DNA from: JBDLRH01 sp039800165
GTDB taxonomy: Bacteria > Pseudomonadota > Gammaproteobacteria > Burkholderiales > Burkholderiaceae_C
Length of the DNA: 34,069 bases
Assembly: GCA_039800165.1 (NCBI GenBank)
Contig: JBDLRH010000005.1
Location: 1-34,069, forward strand
Direction of reading: 5' to 3'
The notes under the pieces were generated by a model. That model saw nothing but the letters and a program-made list of their open reading frames with translations. It searched no databases and was not told the origin of the DNA. A program made the translations under genes and the position numbers. Shown in pieces: positions 25,107 through 32,755 of this stretch; within the stretch, counting starts at the first letter, position 1, and each line of letters starts with the position of its first letter.

Positions 25107-27994
25107 GCCCGACGCCTGCGCGCAGCGGCGGTGAAGCGGTGTTTGCAAGCAAGCTGCTGTCGCGGCAGCTGCGGCGGCATCTGGCACTCGATGGTGAAGG
25201 CAGCTTGCAGTCGCTGGCCGACGCGCTGCAGCGTGCCTCTGCGGCCGAGCCGGCGCTGGCCGGGCTGGCGCAGGGCCTGCCGACGATGCTGGCCGGTGTT
25301 GCCGAGAGCTACACCCAGTACGAGCGCGACCTGGAACTGCGCGCGCGCAGCATGGAGCTGTCCTCGGCCGAGCTGCTCGAGGCCAACGAGCGGCTGCACC
25401 AGGAGGCGCTCAGCCAGCGTGCGGTGCTCGATGCCCTGCGCCTGACCGCGCGCGAACTCACGTCCGATGCGCTGGGCGCCGAGCAGGCGGTGCAGCCCGC
25501 AGGCGACGACCTGCTGTCGCTGGCGCAGGTCATGCGTGGCCTGGCCGCGCAACGCCGTGCCTCCGAATGGGCGGCGCAGCGTGCCCGCAGCCAGCTCGAG
25601 CGCGCCATTGCCGCACTGGATGCCGGCTTTGCGATGTACGACGAACACGAGCGGCTGCTGGTGTGGAACCAGCGCTTTGCCGAGATGTACGGCGAAGCCG
25701 GCCGGATGCTGCACGCCGGCATGCCGCTGCGCGCGGTGCTGGAGGCGGTGTACGACAGCGGCGTCGAAGGCATTGATCGCAGCGTGGCGCGCGAGGCCTG
25801 GATAGACGAGCGCCTGCAGATGAAGCGACGCGGCGGCACGCGCGAGACGCACATCAACGGCCGCTGGATCCGCATCGTCGAAAGCCTCACCGAAGACCGG
25901 CTGATGGTGACGCTGCGCACCGACATCACCGACATGCGCGAGCTCGCCGACAGCCTGACGCTGGCGCGTGATGCGGCGCAGGCGGCCAATCAGGCCAAGA
26001 GCCAGTTCCTGGCCAACATGAGCCACGAAATCCGCACGCCGATGAACGGCGTGATCGGCATGACCGCACTGGCACTGGACACCGACCTCACGCCAGAGCA
26101 GCGCGAATACCTCGGCATGGTCAAGACCTCGGCCGATTCGCTGCTGGTCATCATCAACGACATCCTCGACTTCTCGAAGATGGAAGCCGGGATGCTGCGC
26201 GTGGACAGCGTGGGCTTCTCGCTCGATGCGCTGCTGGGGGACACGCTCAAGGCGCTGGGGGTGCGCGCCTTCGGCAAGGGGCTCGAGCTGCTGTACCGGC
26301 GCCTGCCCGGCGTGCCCGACCGCCTGGTCGGCGACCCGGGGCGGCTGCGCCAGATCATCAACAACCTGGTGGGCAATTCGATCAAGTTCACCGAGGACGG
26401 CGAAGTGTCGGTGCAGGTTGAGCCGGTGGACATCTCGGCCGAGCGTGCGCGGCTGCGCTTTGTGGTCAGCGACACCGGCATCGGCATCGCCGCAGACAAG
26501 CAGGCCGACATCTTTGCCGCCTTCTCGCAGGCCGACAACTCGATCACGCGGCGCTTTGGCGGCACCGGGCTGGGGCTTGCGATCTGCTCGCGGCTGGTCG
26601 GGCTGATGCAGGGCCGCATCTGGGTCGAAAGCGAACCCGGGCAAGGCAGCCGCTTCATTTTCGAGGTCGAGCTTGGCTGCGATGAAGTTCCGGCTGTCCA
26701 GCGCAACACCCAGATCAAGGGCCGCTCGGTGCTGGTGGTGGATGACAACGCGACCCACTGCGCCTGGCTGTCGGGCCTGCTGACCGAATGGGGCCTGAAG
26801 GTGCGCACGGTGGTGGGCGGGCAGGTCGGCTACGAGCTGCTGCGTTCGGGCAACGATGCCTTTGACGCCGTGCTGCTGGATGCGCAGATGCCGGGCGTGG
26901 ACGGCTTTGAGCTGCTGGGCAAGCTGCGCGATCGCAGCAGGCTGGCAGCGTCCACGGTGATGATGCTGTCGGCCGACAACCTGCTGAGCGATGTGGCGCG
27001 CTGCAAGACGCTGGGCGTGGCCGGCTACATGTCCAAGCCGGTGTCGGGCTCCGAGCTGCTCGATGGCCTGCTGTCGGCGCTGGGCACACAGGTCGAGCCG
27101 GCACTGGCCGAGCCACCGCGCACCGGCGCGGCGAAGCTGCCGACTGCGCAGCGCTCGCTGGACCTGCTGCTGGTCGAGGACAACCAGATCAACCAGACGT
27201 TGGCCACTTTCCTGCTCGAACGCCTCGGCCACAAGGTGTCGGTGGCGGTCAACGGCCGCATCGCGGTTGACATGACGGCGGAGCACCCGTTCGACCTGGT
27301 GCTGATGGACATGCAGATGCCCGAGATGGACGGGCTGGAGGCCACGCGCTGCATCCGCGAGCGCGAGCTGAAGCGCGCCGCCGGGCATGTGCCGATCATG
27401 GCGATGACCGCCAACGCAATGCAGGGCGATCGCGAGCGCTGCATCGATGCTGGCATGGACGGCTACGTCAGCAAGCCGATCGACCCCGCTTCGCTCAGTC
27501 TGGAGATCGAGCGGCTGATGGCCGCACACGCTGCCGCGGAGGCCGCGCGCAAGCAGGCTGCCGGTGGCACCTTGGCCGCCGAGGTGCGCCCGGAAGACGT
27601 GCAGCACTTCGACTTGGCCACCATGGTGCAGCGCCTGGGCAGCACCCGCGACAACGCACTTGAACTGGCGCGCCTGTTTGTCGGCGACGCGGCAGCGCTG
27701 CTGGCGCGCATGCGCGAGGCCACCACCCAGCACGATCTGGCGCGGGTGGAGACGCTCTCGCGGCGTTTGTTCCATGCCTCCGACAGCCTGTCGGCGGGCC
27801 ATGTACGCCAGCTCGCACAGGGCTTGATGCTGGCGGCCAAATCGCGCGACGAGGCTGCCATCGCGCAGCTCACCGCGCAGATCGATCAGGGCCTGGTGCG
27901 ATTTGCACAGGCGCTGATTGCGCAGTCGCAGCCTGGCGGCAAGGCGGCGCGCACCAGCCCGGCCGAGCCCTCCGCCCAGGCCGTCAGCGCCTGA
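25103..27994 (+). CDS. Hybrid sensor histidine kinase with two receiver domains (NahK-like)
   Basis: A 963-residue cytosolic kinase without membrane helices. Order: helical N-terminus with a coiled coil (about 70-120), PAS-type domain (about 165-285; AIAALDAGFAMYDEHERLLVWNQRFAEMYGE), HisKA with His308 in NMSHEIRTPMNGVIGM, HATPase with NNLVGNSIKFTEDGE, DTGIGI and FGGTGLGLAI, a first receiver (VLVVDDNATH, Asp593 in LLDAQMPG), a second receiver (LLLVEDNQINQ, Asp736 in LMDMQMPEMDG, then MTANAM and SKPID), and a C-terminal Hpt-like region (about 830-930). In that last region the usual HxLKG is HASDS (His891). It is translated through an ATGA overlap with the FIST gene. No response regulator gene is adjacent. 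Confidence 0.92.
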   Translation: MSPTPARSGGEAVFASKLLSRQLRRHLALDGEGSLQSLADALQRASAAEPALAGLAQGLPTMLAGVAESYTQYERDLELRARSMELSSAELLEANERLHQEALSQRAVLDALRLTARELTSDALGAEQAVQPAGDDLLSLAQVMRGLAAQRRASEWAAQRARSQLERAIAALDAGFAMYDEHERLLVWNQRFAEMYGEAGRMLHAGMPLRAVLEAVYDSGVEGIDRSVAREAWIDERLQMKRRGGTRETHINGRWIRIVESLTEDRLMVTLRTDITDMRELADSLTLARDAAQAANQAKSQFLANMSHEIRTPMNGVIGMTALALDTDLTPEQREYLGMVKTSADSLLVIINDILDFSKMEAGMLRVDSVGFSLDALLGDTLKALGVRAFGKGLELLYRRLPGVPDRLVGDPGRLRQIINNLVGNSIKFTEDGEVSVQVEPVDISAERARLRFVVSDTGIGIAADKQADIFAAFSQADNSITRRFGGTGLGLAICSRLVGLMQGRIWVESEPGQGSRFIFEVELGCDEVPAVQRNTQIKGRSVLVVDDNATHCAWLSGLLTEWGLKVRTVVGGQVGYELLRSGNDAFDAVLLDAQMPGVDGFELLGKLRDRSRLAASTVMMLSADNLLSDVARCKTLGVAGYMSKPVSGSELLDGLLSALGTQVEPALAEPPRTGAAKLPTAQRSLDLLLVEDNQINQTLATFLLERLGHKVSVAVNGRIAVDMTAEHPFDLVLMDMQMPEMDGLEATRCIRERELKRAAGHVPIMAMTANAMQGDRERCIDAGMDGYVSKPIDPASLSLEIERLMAAHAAAEAARKQAAGGTLAAEVRPEDVQHFDLATMVQRLGSTRDNALELARLFVGDAAALLARMREATTQHDLARVETLSRRLFHASDSLSAGHVRQLAQGLMLAAKSRDEAAIAQLTAQIDQGLVRFAQALIAQSQPGGKAARTSPAEPSAQAVSA

Positions 27995-28122
27995 GGCTAA
28001 GGCGCCGCGGGCAGGCGCCCCCGCGCGGGGCGCTACCATCGGCCGATGCAAGCACCCCTGACGCCCGCGCTCGCCTGCAGCGGGCGCGGCGGCGCATCCC
28101 TTCACCGTGAGCCCAACCCTTC

Positions 28123-29817
28123 ATGACCCGCATTGCTGGACACCTGCTGGTGGAATGTCTCGTCGCGCAAGGCGTGACGCATGTCTTTGGCGTCCCTGGC
28201 GAAAGCTACCTGGCCGCGCTTGACGGCTTTCACGCGCATGCCGAGCGCATCCGCTTCATCATCAACCGGCAAGAGGGTGGCGCCGCCTTCATGGCCGAGG
28301 CGCACGGCAAGCTGACCGGCCGCCCGGGCGTGTGTTTCGTCACCCGCGGGCCGGGTGCAACCAACGCCTCGATCGGTGTGCACACCGCGTTTCAGGACTC
28401 CACGCCGATGGTGCTGTTTGTCGGCGACGTGGCCAGCGACCAGCGCGACCGCGAGGCCTTCCAGGAGGTGGACTACACCCACTTCTTCGGCCCCGGCACC
28501 AAAGGCATGGCCAAGCGGGTGGAGCGCATCGACGAGGCACGCCGCATCCCCGAGTACGTGGCGCGGGCCTTTGCCACCGCAATGAACGGCCGCCCCGGCC
28601 CGGTGGTGCTGGTGCTGCCCGAGGACATGCTGACCCAGGCGGTGGACGCGTCGGTGCAGGCGCTGCCGCGGGTGGAGGCGGTGGAAGCCTGGAGTGACCC
28701 CGGCTCGCTGCGCACCCTGCGCGAGATGTTGCTGGCCAGCCAGCGGCCGTTCGTGATCGCAGGCGGCGGCGGCTGGACGCCGCAGGCCGCGCAGGCGCTG
28801 CAGCGCTTCGCCGAGAACTGGAAGCTGCCGGTGGGCAACGCCTTCCGCTTCCAGGACACCTTCGACAACACGCACCCGCAGTACGCCGGCGACGTGGGCA
28901 TCGGCATCAACCCGCGGCTGGCGCAGCGGGTCAAAGACAGCGACCTGATCATCGCCATCGGCCCGCGCCTGGGCGAGATGACCACCGGCGGCTACACCTT
29001 GCTCACGCCACCGAAGCCGGCGCAGAAGCTGGTGCACATCCACGCCAGTGCGGAGGAACTCAACCGCGTGTACCAGGCCGACCTGGCGATGCTCTCCACC
29101 ATGAATGCCGCGGCGCGCAGCCTTGAGGTGCTGACCGCGCCGCCAAGCGTGCCCTGGGAGGCTTGGACCGCCGCCTGCCACGCCGACTACCAGGCCAACC
29201 TGCAACCGCAGCCATTGCCCGGTGACATCGACATGCCTGCGGTGGTGGGCGTGCTGCAAAAGCACCTGCCCGCCGACGCGGTGCTGACCAACGGCGCGGG
29301 CAACTTTGCCAGCTGGCTGCACCGCTTCTACCGCTACCCGGGCCTGGTGCATGGCCTCAAGACGCAGGTCGCCCCCACGGTGGGCAGCATGGGCTATGGC
29401 GTGCCGGCGGGCATTGCGGCCAGCATCGTGAGCGGGCGCACCGTGTTCACCATCGCGGGCGATGGCGATTTCCTGATGAACGGGCAAGAGCTGGCCACCG
29501 CCGTGCAGCATGGCGCCAAGACCATCATCCTGCTGCTCAACAACGGCATGTACGGCACCATCCGCATGCACCAGGAGCGCGAGTACCCGCGGCATGTGAG
29601 CGGCTCGCAGCTGCACAACCCCGACTTCGCCGCGCTGGCGCGCGCCTACGGCTACGAGGGGGTACGCATCACCCGCACCGACGAGTTCGAGCCGGCCTTG
29701 CTTGCGGCGCTTGCGCGGCCCCACGGCACGCTGATCGAGGCCGTGCTCGACCCGCAGGTCATCACCACCCGCGGCACGCTCGACGCCATCACCGATGCGG
29801 CGCTGAAGAAGCGCTGA
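28123..29817 (+). CDS. Thiamine pyrophosphate-dependent enzyme, acetolactate synthase-like
   Basis: A 564-residue ThDP enzyme of the acetolactate synthase large-subunit superfamily. The N-terminal pyrimidine-binding domain has HVFGVPGESYLAALDG and the catalytic Glu51 in INRQEGGAAFMAEAHG; the C-terminal domain has the cofactor motif GDGDFLMNGQEL running to LLNNGMYG. The family includes acetolactate synthase, benzoylformate decarboxylase and others. No small regulatory subunit gene is adjacent, so it is unlikely to be the main biosynthetic IlvB; the substrate is not known. It begins at ATG 28123 without a clear ribosome binding site, 128 bases after the kinase. It converges on the SWIB gene, with a shared hairpin at 29859-29880. 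Confidence 0.88.
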   Translation: MTRIAGHLLVECLVAQGVTHVFGVPGESYLAALDGFHAHAERIRFIINRQEGGAAFMAEAHGKLTGRPGVCFVTRGPGATNASIGVHTAFQDSTPMVLFVGDVASDQRDREAFQEVDYTHFFGPGTKGMAKRVERIDEARRIPEYVARAFATAMNGRPGPVVLVLPEDMLTQAVDASVQALPRVEAVEAWSDPGSLRTLREMLLASQRPFVIAGGGGWTPQAAQALQRFAENWKLPVGNAFRFQDTFDNTHPQYAGDVGIGINPRLAQRVKDSDLIIAIGPRLGEMTTGGYTLLTPPKPAQKLVHIHASAEELNRVYQADLAMLSTMNAAARSLEVLTAPPSVPWEAWTAACHADYQANLQPQPLPGDIDMPAVVGVLQKHLPADAVLTNGAGNFASWLHRFYRYPGLVHGLKTQVAPTVGSMGYGVPAGIAASIVSGRTVFTIAGDGDFLMNGQELATAVQHGAKTIILLLNNGMYGTIRMHQEREYPRHVSGSQLHNPDFAALARAYGYEGVRITRTDEFEPALLAALARPHGTLIEAVLDPQVITTRGTLDAITDAALKKR

Positions 29818-29854
29818 GCGGCCACTGGCGCGCCACACACGCGGTGCAGGGCAT

Positions 29855-29880
29855 GAAAAAGGCCGCCCGCAGGCGGCCTT
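29855..29880 (-). terminator. Intrinsic terminator of the SWIB gene, possibly bidirectional
   Basis: AAGGCCGCC-CGCA-GGCGGCCTT is a perfect 9-bp stem with a 4-base loop. On the minus strand it is followed by TTTTT (29859-29855 region), so it ends the SWIB gene transcript. The plus strand has only a short TT, so it is weaker for the convergent thiamine enzyme gene. Confidence 0.83.
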
Positions 29881-29901
29881 GGCAATCCGGCGTGGGCCGG
29901 A

Positions 29902-30354
29902 TTACTTGACGTGCTTGCCGATCAGGCCAGCCATCTCGAACATCGAGACTTGCGCCTTGCCGAAGATGTCCTTCAGCTTGGCGTCGGCGTTGATCATGCG
30001 CTTGTTGACCTTGTCCTGCAGGCCGTTCTTCTTGATGTAGGTCCACAGCTTGCTGACGATCTCGGTGCGCGGCAGCGGGGCGGAACCCACAACGGCGCCG
30101 AGCGCAGCGCTGGGCGTCAGGGCCTTCATGAAGGCAGCGTTGGGCGTGCGCTTCTTCGCAGGTGCCTTCTTGGCGGCCGGCTTCTTCGCAGCAGCTTTCT
30201 TCGCAGGCGCCTTCTTGGCGGCCGGCTTCTTCGCAGCGGCTTTCTTCGCCGGTGCAGCCTTCTTCGCCGGGGCCTTCTTCGCCGGAGCCTTCTTGGCGGC
30301 CGGCTTCTTCGCAGCGGCCTTCTTGGCCGGAGCCTTCTTCTTCGCAGTTGCCAT
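29902..30354 (-). CDS. Histone H1-like / SWIB domain DNA-binding protein
   Basis: A 150-residue fusion. Residues 1-68 are Lys/Ala/Pro repeats (PAKKA, KKPAA) like histone H1 tails; the 15-residue unit KKAAAKKPAAKKAPA occurs three times. Residues about 70-150 (PNAAFMKALTPSAALGAVVG, LPRTEIVSKLWTYIKKNGLQD, RMINADAKLKDIFGK, VSMFEMAGLIGKHVK) form a SWIB/MDM2 domain. Such fusions occur in Burkholderiales and Chlamydiae and are thought to compact DNA; the bacterial role is poorly known. ATG 30354 (MATAKKK) has AAGGA about nine bases upstream; the frame is open to 30402 but lacks support. Tail length may vary between strains by repeat slippage. Confidence 0.93.
   Translation of the reverse strand: MATAKKKAPAKKAAAKKPAAKKAPAKKAPAKKAAPAKKAAAKKPAAKKAPAKKAAAKKPAAKKAPAKKRTPNAAFMKALTPSAALGAVVGSAPLPRTEIVSKLWTYIKKNGLQDKVNKRMINADAKLKDIFGKAQVSMFEMAGLIGKHVK
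30157..30324 (-). repeat. 45-base in-frame repeats in the histone-like tail
   Basis: Three copies of a 45-base unit coding KKAAAKKPAAKKAPA lie at 30324-30280, 30246-30202 and 30201-30157. The last two are directly adjacent; the first is separated by KKAPAKKAAPA. Copies are close but not identical in DNA, so recombination could change tail length. Confidence 0.8.
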
Positions 30355-30435
30355 GATTGTGTTTCCTTCTAGAAGTTGAACGTTCGCCTGCGACAATGCC
30401 ACCCGACGATGAGTCCCCTGCCTCAGGCAAAGCGG

Positions 30436-30464
30436 ATGCTATAGGAGAAAAAACGCGTTTCCAA
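30436..30464 (-). promoter_or_regulatory. Candidate promoter of the SWIB gene
   Basis: On the minus strand TTGGAA (30464-30459), a 17-base spacer and TAGCAT (30441-30436) each match the sigma-70 consensus at four of six positions. It would give a leader of about 75 bases. It lies inside the AT-rich dyad at 30444-30485. Confidence 0.42.
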
Positions 30465-30485
30465 GGGGAAAAACACGTTTTCTCC
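30444..30485. promoter_or_regulatory. AT-rich imperfect dyad between the SWIB gene and rraA
   Basis: GGAGAAAA (30444-30451) and TTTTCTCC (30478-30485) are perfect arms. The inner parts CGCGTTTCC and GGGGAAAAACACG continue the symmetry with bulges. Close by is GTCG-TTTTTTTT-CGAC (30494-30509). A-tracts in such GC-rich DNA suggest bent DNA or a nucleoid-protein site. Confidence 0.45.
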
Positions 30486-30579
30486 TCTGGGATGTCGTTT
30501 TTTTTCGACCCGTTTTCCCTCTGACGCGCCTCCGGGTTCCCTCGAGAGCGCACCCCGCTTCCCCCAGGAGAGCGCCACC

Positions 30580-31077
30580 ATGGCCCTGACGTTTTCGACC
30601 TGCGACCTCTGCGATGCCCACGAGGCCGATGCCTCGGGCGCCTTTCGCGTGCTGCCCCCGGTGTTCCACGACTACGGCGGATTGCCCCGCTTTGCCGGGA
30701 CGGTGGTGACGCTGCGCTGCATGGGCGACAACTCGCGGGTGCGCGACGCGGTGGCAGAGCCGGGGCAGGGCCGGGTGCTGGTGGTCGACGGCGGCGGGCT
30801 GCTGCGCTGCGCGCTGATGGGGGGCAACCTCGCGGCCGACGCGGCGCGCAACGGCTGGGCCGGCGTGCTGGTGGACGGCGCGGTGCGCGACCTGGCGGAG
30901 TTGCGTGCGCTGTCGCTGGGGGTGCGTGCGCTGGCGCTGGTGCCGATGCGCCCGGCCAAGCGCGGCGAAGGCCAGCGCGATGTGCCGGTGACGGTGCAGG
31001 GCACCATGGTGCGCCCCGGCGACTGGCTCTACGCCGACGAAGACGGCATCGTGCTCAGCGCGCAGCCGCTGCTCTGA
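30580..31077 (+). CDS. rraA: RraA-family protein (RNase E regulator / HMG-aldolase-like)
   Basis: A 165-residue RraA-fold protein (E. coli RraA 161). STCDLCDAHEADASGAFRVLPPVFHDYGG, the central GRVLVVDGGGLLRCALMGGNLAADAARNGWAGVLVDGAVRD and the end GDWLYADEDGIVLSAQPL follow RraA throughout. RraA binds RNase E and slows RNA decay; close relatives are 4-hydroxy-4-methyl-2-oxoglutarate aldolases. Here Arg-Asp of the aldolase motif is present (E. coli RraA has Arg-Gln), but the Asp about 21 residues earlier seems to be Asn by hand alignment. The function is therefore open between the two. ATG 30580 has AGGAG nine bases upstream. Its last 23 bases overlap the convergent transporter gene. Confidence 0.88.
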   Translation: MALTFSTCDLCDAHEADASGAFRVLPPVFHDYGGLPRFAGTVVTLRCMGDNSRVRDAVAEPGQGRVLVVDGGGLLRCALMGGNLAADAARNGWAGVLVDGAVRDLAELRALSLGVRALALVPMRPAKRGEGQRDVPVTVQGTMVRPGDWLYADEDGIVLSAQPLL

Positions 31078-32044
31078 CCGGCCAGGTGGCCAGCACCACG
31101 CCGGCCAGCGCCAGTGCGAGTGCGGCGAACTGCGCGGCGCTGGCGCGCTCGCCGAGCGCGAGCATCCCGACCAGCGCGGCCGACACCGGCAGAAACACGG
31201 TGAACACGCCGGCCTGTGCGGCAGGCACGGTGCGCAGGCCGGTCATCCACAGCCACACCGTCCACACGCTGGCAGCCAGCGAGTAGAACAGCAGCAGCGC
31301 GGCAACCGGCAGGCTGATCACCGAGAAGTCGAACTGCAGCGCCGCCCACAGGCCCAGCGGCGTCATCAGCACGAAGCCCCACAGGTTGATGAGTGCGCTG
31401 ATGCGGCGGGGGCCGAGCGTGCCGGTCAGCGCCTTGCCGATCACCGCATACGAAGCCTCGCACACCACCGCACCAAAAATCAGCAGGTTGCCCAGCCATT
31501 CGCGCGAGGCCGCTGCGGTGCCGGCCCCGGCCTCTGCCGCGGGTGGCCGCGACCACGCCAGCAGCGCGATGCCGGCACAGGCACATGCAATCGCGGCCAG
31601 CAGGCGCGGCGTGATGCGCTCGCGCAGGAACAGCCAGCTCAGGAGCGCCACCATCGCCGGAATCGCCGCGAGGATCACGCCAGCCGAGACCGCCGAGGTC
31701 AGCCGCATGCCGCCCAGCATGCACAGCGTGAAGAGGAAGTTGCCGAGAAAGCTTTCGAGGAACAGCAGCAGGTGGGTGCGCCGGTTCAGCGGCGGCTCGT
31801 CGGCCGGGCGGCGCAGCCAGTGCGCCATGGCGATGCCGCCGATGCCAAAGCGCAGCCATGCCAGCAGCACCACCGGCAGCACCGCCAGCAGCGGCTTGGA
31901 CAGTGCCACATAGCTGCCCACCAGCGCCATGCTGAGCGCCAGGCACAGCCGCGCGGCAAGCGGCGAGGGGCTGCGGGCAGGTGAGGGCGACACGGCAAGG
32001 GATCCGGTGGACGATAGACTTGTGCGACGGCGCGCATCATGCAT
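31055..32044 (-). CDS. EamA/DMT-family transporter
   Basis: A 329-residue membrane protein with about ten hydrophobic helices in two EamA halves. The first half runs from LCLALSMALVGSYVALSKPLLA to ACACAGIALLAW, with the typical end-of-half motif LLSWLFLRERITPRLLAAIA; the second runs from LLIFGAVVCEASYAVIGKAL to LALALAGVVLATW, with MLALGERASAAQFAALAL. DMT transporters export amino acids, nucleosides or other metabolites; the substrate is unknown. ATG 32044 (MHDARRR) was chosen; a longer frame to 32239 overlaps the divergent gene. The stop lies inside the end of rraA, an antisense overlap of 23 bases. Confidence 0.88.
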   Translation of the reverse strand: MHDARRRTSLSSTGSLAVSPSPARSPSPLAARLCLALSMALVGSYVALSKPLLAVLPVVLLAWLRFGIGGIAMAHWLRRPADEPPLNRRTHLLLFLESFLGNFLFTLCMLGGMRLTSAVSAGVILAAIPAMVALLSWLFLRERITPRLLAAIACACAGIALLAWSRPPAAEAGAGTAAASREWLGNLLIFGAVVCEASYAVIGKALTGTLGPRRISALINLWGFVLMTPLGLWAALQFDFSVISLPVAALLLFYSLAASVWTVWLWMTGLRTVPAAQAGVFTVFLPVSAALVGMLALGERASAAQFAALALALAGVVLATWPVRAAAAR

Positions 32045-32066
32045 CACGCGCGTGCCTGCTGCCCCG

Positions 32067-32504
32067 ATGAGTTCCTCTTCCGACCCGACTGCGGCGCCCG
32101 CATCCGGCGCCATGCGACACGATGCGTTGCCCTCGCGGCATGTGTTCGTGTACGGCACGCTGCGCCGCGGCGAGATGAACGACATCCACCGCCTGCAGCC
32201 CGCGCCGCGATTTGTCGGCATGGCGCAGGTCAGGGGCACGCTGTACGACCTGGGGGCCTACCCCGGGCTGCGTCTGCACGGCGATGCAGCGGTGGTGGGC
32301 GAGGTGTACGCCATCGATGCGTCGCTCGAGCCGCAGCTCGATGCAATCGAAGAGATCCGCGGTCGCGCCGACGACGAGTACCTCAAGCGCCGCCTCACCG
32401 TCGTGGTGGCGCAGCAACCGCTGGAGGTGCTGCTGTACGAGGTGCAGCCGCATCGCATCGCCGGTGCGCCGGTGATTGCCAGCGGCGACTGGCTGCAGCG
32501 CTGA
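32067..32504 (+). CDS. Gamma-glutamylcyclotransferase-like (AIG2/YtfP) protein
   Basis: A 145-residue GGCT-fold protein. HVFVYGTLRRGEMNDIHRL is the family signature loop (YGTLRxG); FVGMAQVRGTLYDLGAYPGLRL and VVGEVYAIDASLEPQLDAIEEIRG follow, the last holding the likely catalytic Glu. The family cleaves gamma-glutamyl amines or peptides to 5-oxoproline, though many bacterial members have no proven activity. The start is ATG 32067 or, after a Ser/Ala-rich stretch, ATG 32112 (MRHDALPSRH); the second is closer to the domain. It is divergent from the EamA gene with only 22 bases between the starts. Confidence 0.88.
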   Translation: MSSSSDPTAAPASGAMRHDALPSRHVFVYGTLRRGEMNDIHRLQPAPRFVGMAQVRGTLYDLGAYPGLRLHGDAAVVGEVYAIDASLEPQLDAIEEIRGRADDEYLKRRLTVVVAQQPLEVLLYEVQPHRIAGAPVIASGDWLQR

Positions 32505-32696
32505 GTCTTTGCGGGGGGTCAGCCGCGTTGTGCTGGGCGTTTGGCGTAAGGCGGCTGCGTTACCGCTTTGATGTTTCAGCAGTGAATATTTCATTGCGTA
32601 TCATGAAAAGTGCGCATGTTGCACTGCGCAAAAATTTTCCAATGCGAGAGATCGGTTGCCGTAATGAGAAACGGCGACCCTAAGCCATTGATTTCA

Positions 32697-32724
32697 TTGG
32701 AAATAAAAATATCTCTTCTATAAG
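32697..32724 (+). promoter_or_regulatory. Candidate sigma-70 promoter of aceA
   Basis: TTGGAA (32697-32702), a 16-base spacer and TATAAG (32719-32724), the latter matching TATAAT at five of six positions. A start near 32731 gives a leader of about 130 bases. The -10 box lies within the first TCTTnTATAAGA dyad. Confidence 0.6.
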
Positions 32725-32755
32725 ACATAAGAGCGGTTTCCCGTCTTGTATAAGA
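32714..32755. promoter_or_regulatory. Two TCTTnTATAAGA operator-like dyads at the aceA promoter
   Basis: TCTTCTATAAGA (32714-32725) and TCTTGTATAAGA (32744-32755) are near-palindromes (TCTT-n-TA-n-AAGA), both followed by C, exactly 30 bases apart, close to three helix turns. The first covers the -10 box, the second lies just after the likely start point. This layout suits a repressor binding cooperatively. Which protein binds is not known from the window. Confidence 0.6.

Noticed and set aside
25007..28105. 1032-codon open frame on the minus strand opposite the hybrid kinase
   Set aside because: His/Gln/Arg-rich shadow product; the kinase on the plus strand shows all expected motifs.
32520..32557. 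Hairpin CAGCCGC/GCGGCTG as terminator of the GGCT-like gene
   Set aside because: The loop is 24 bases long and there is no T-run.
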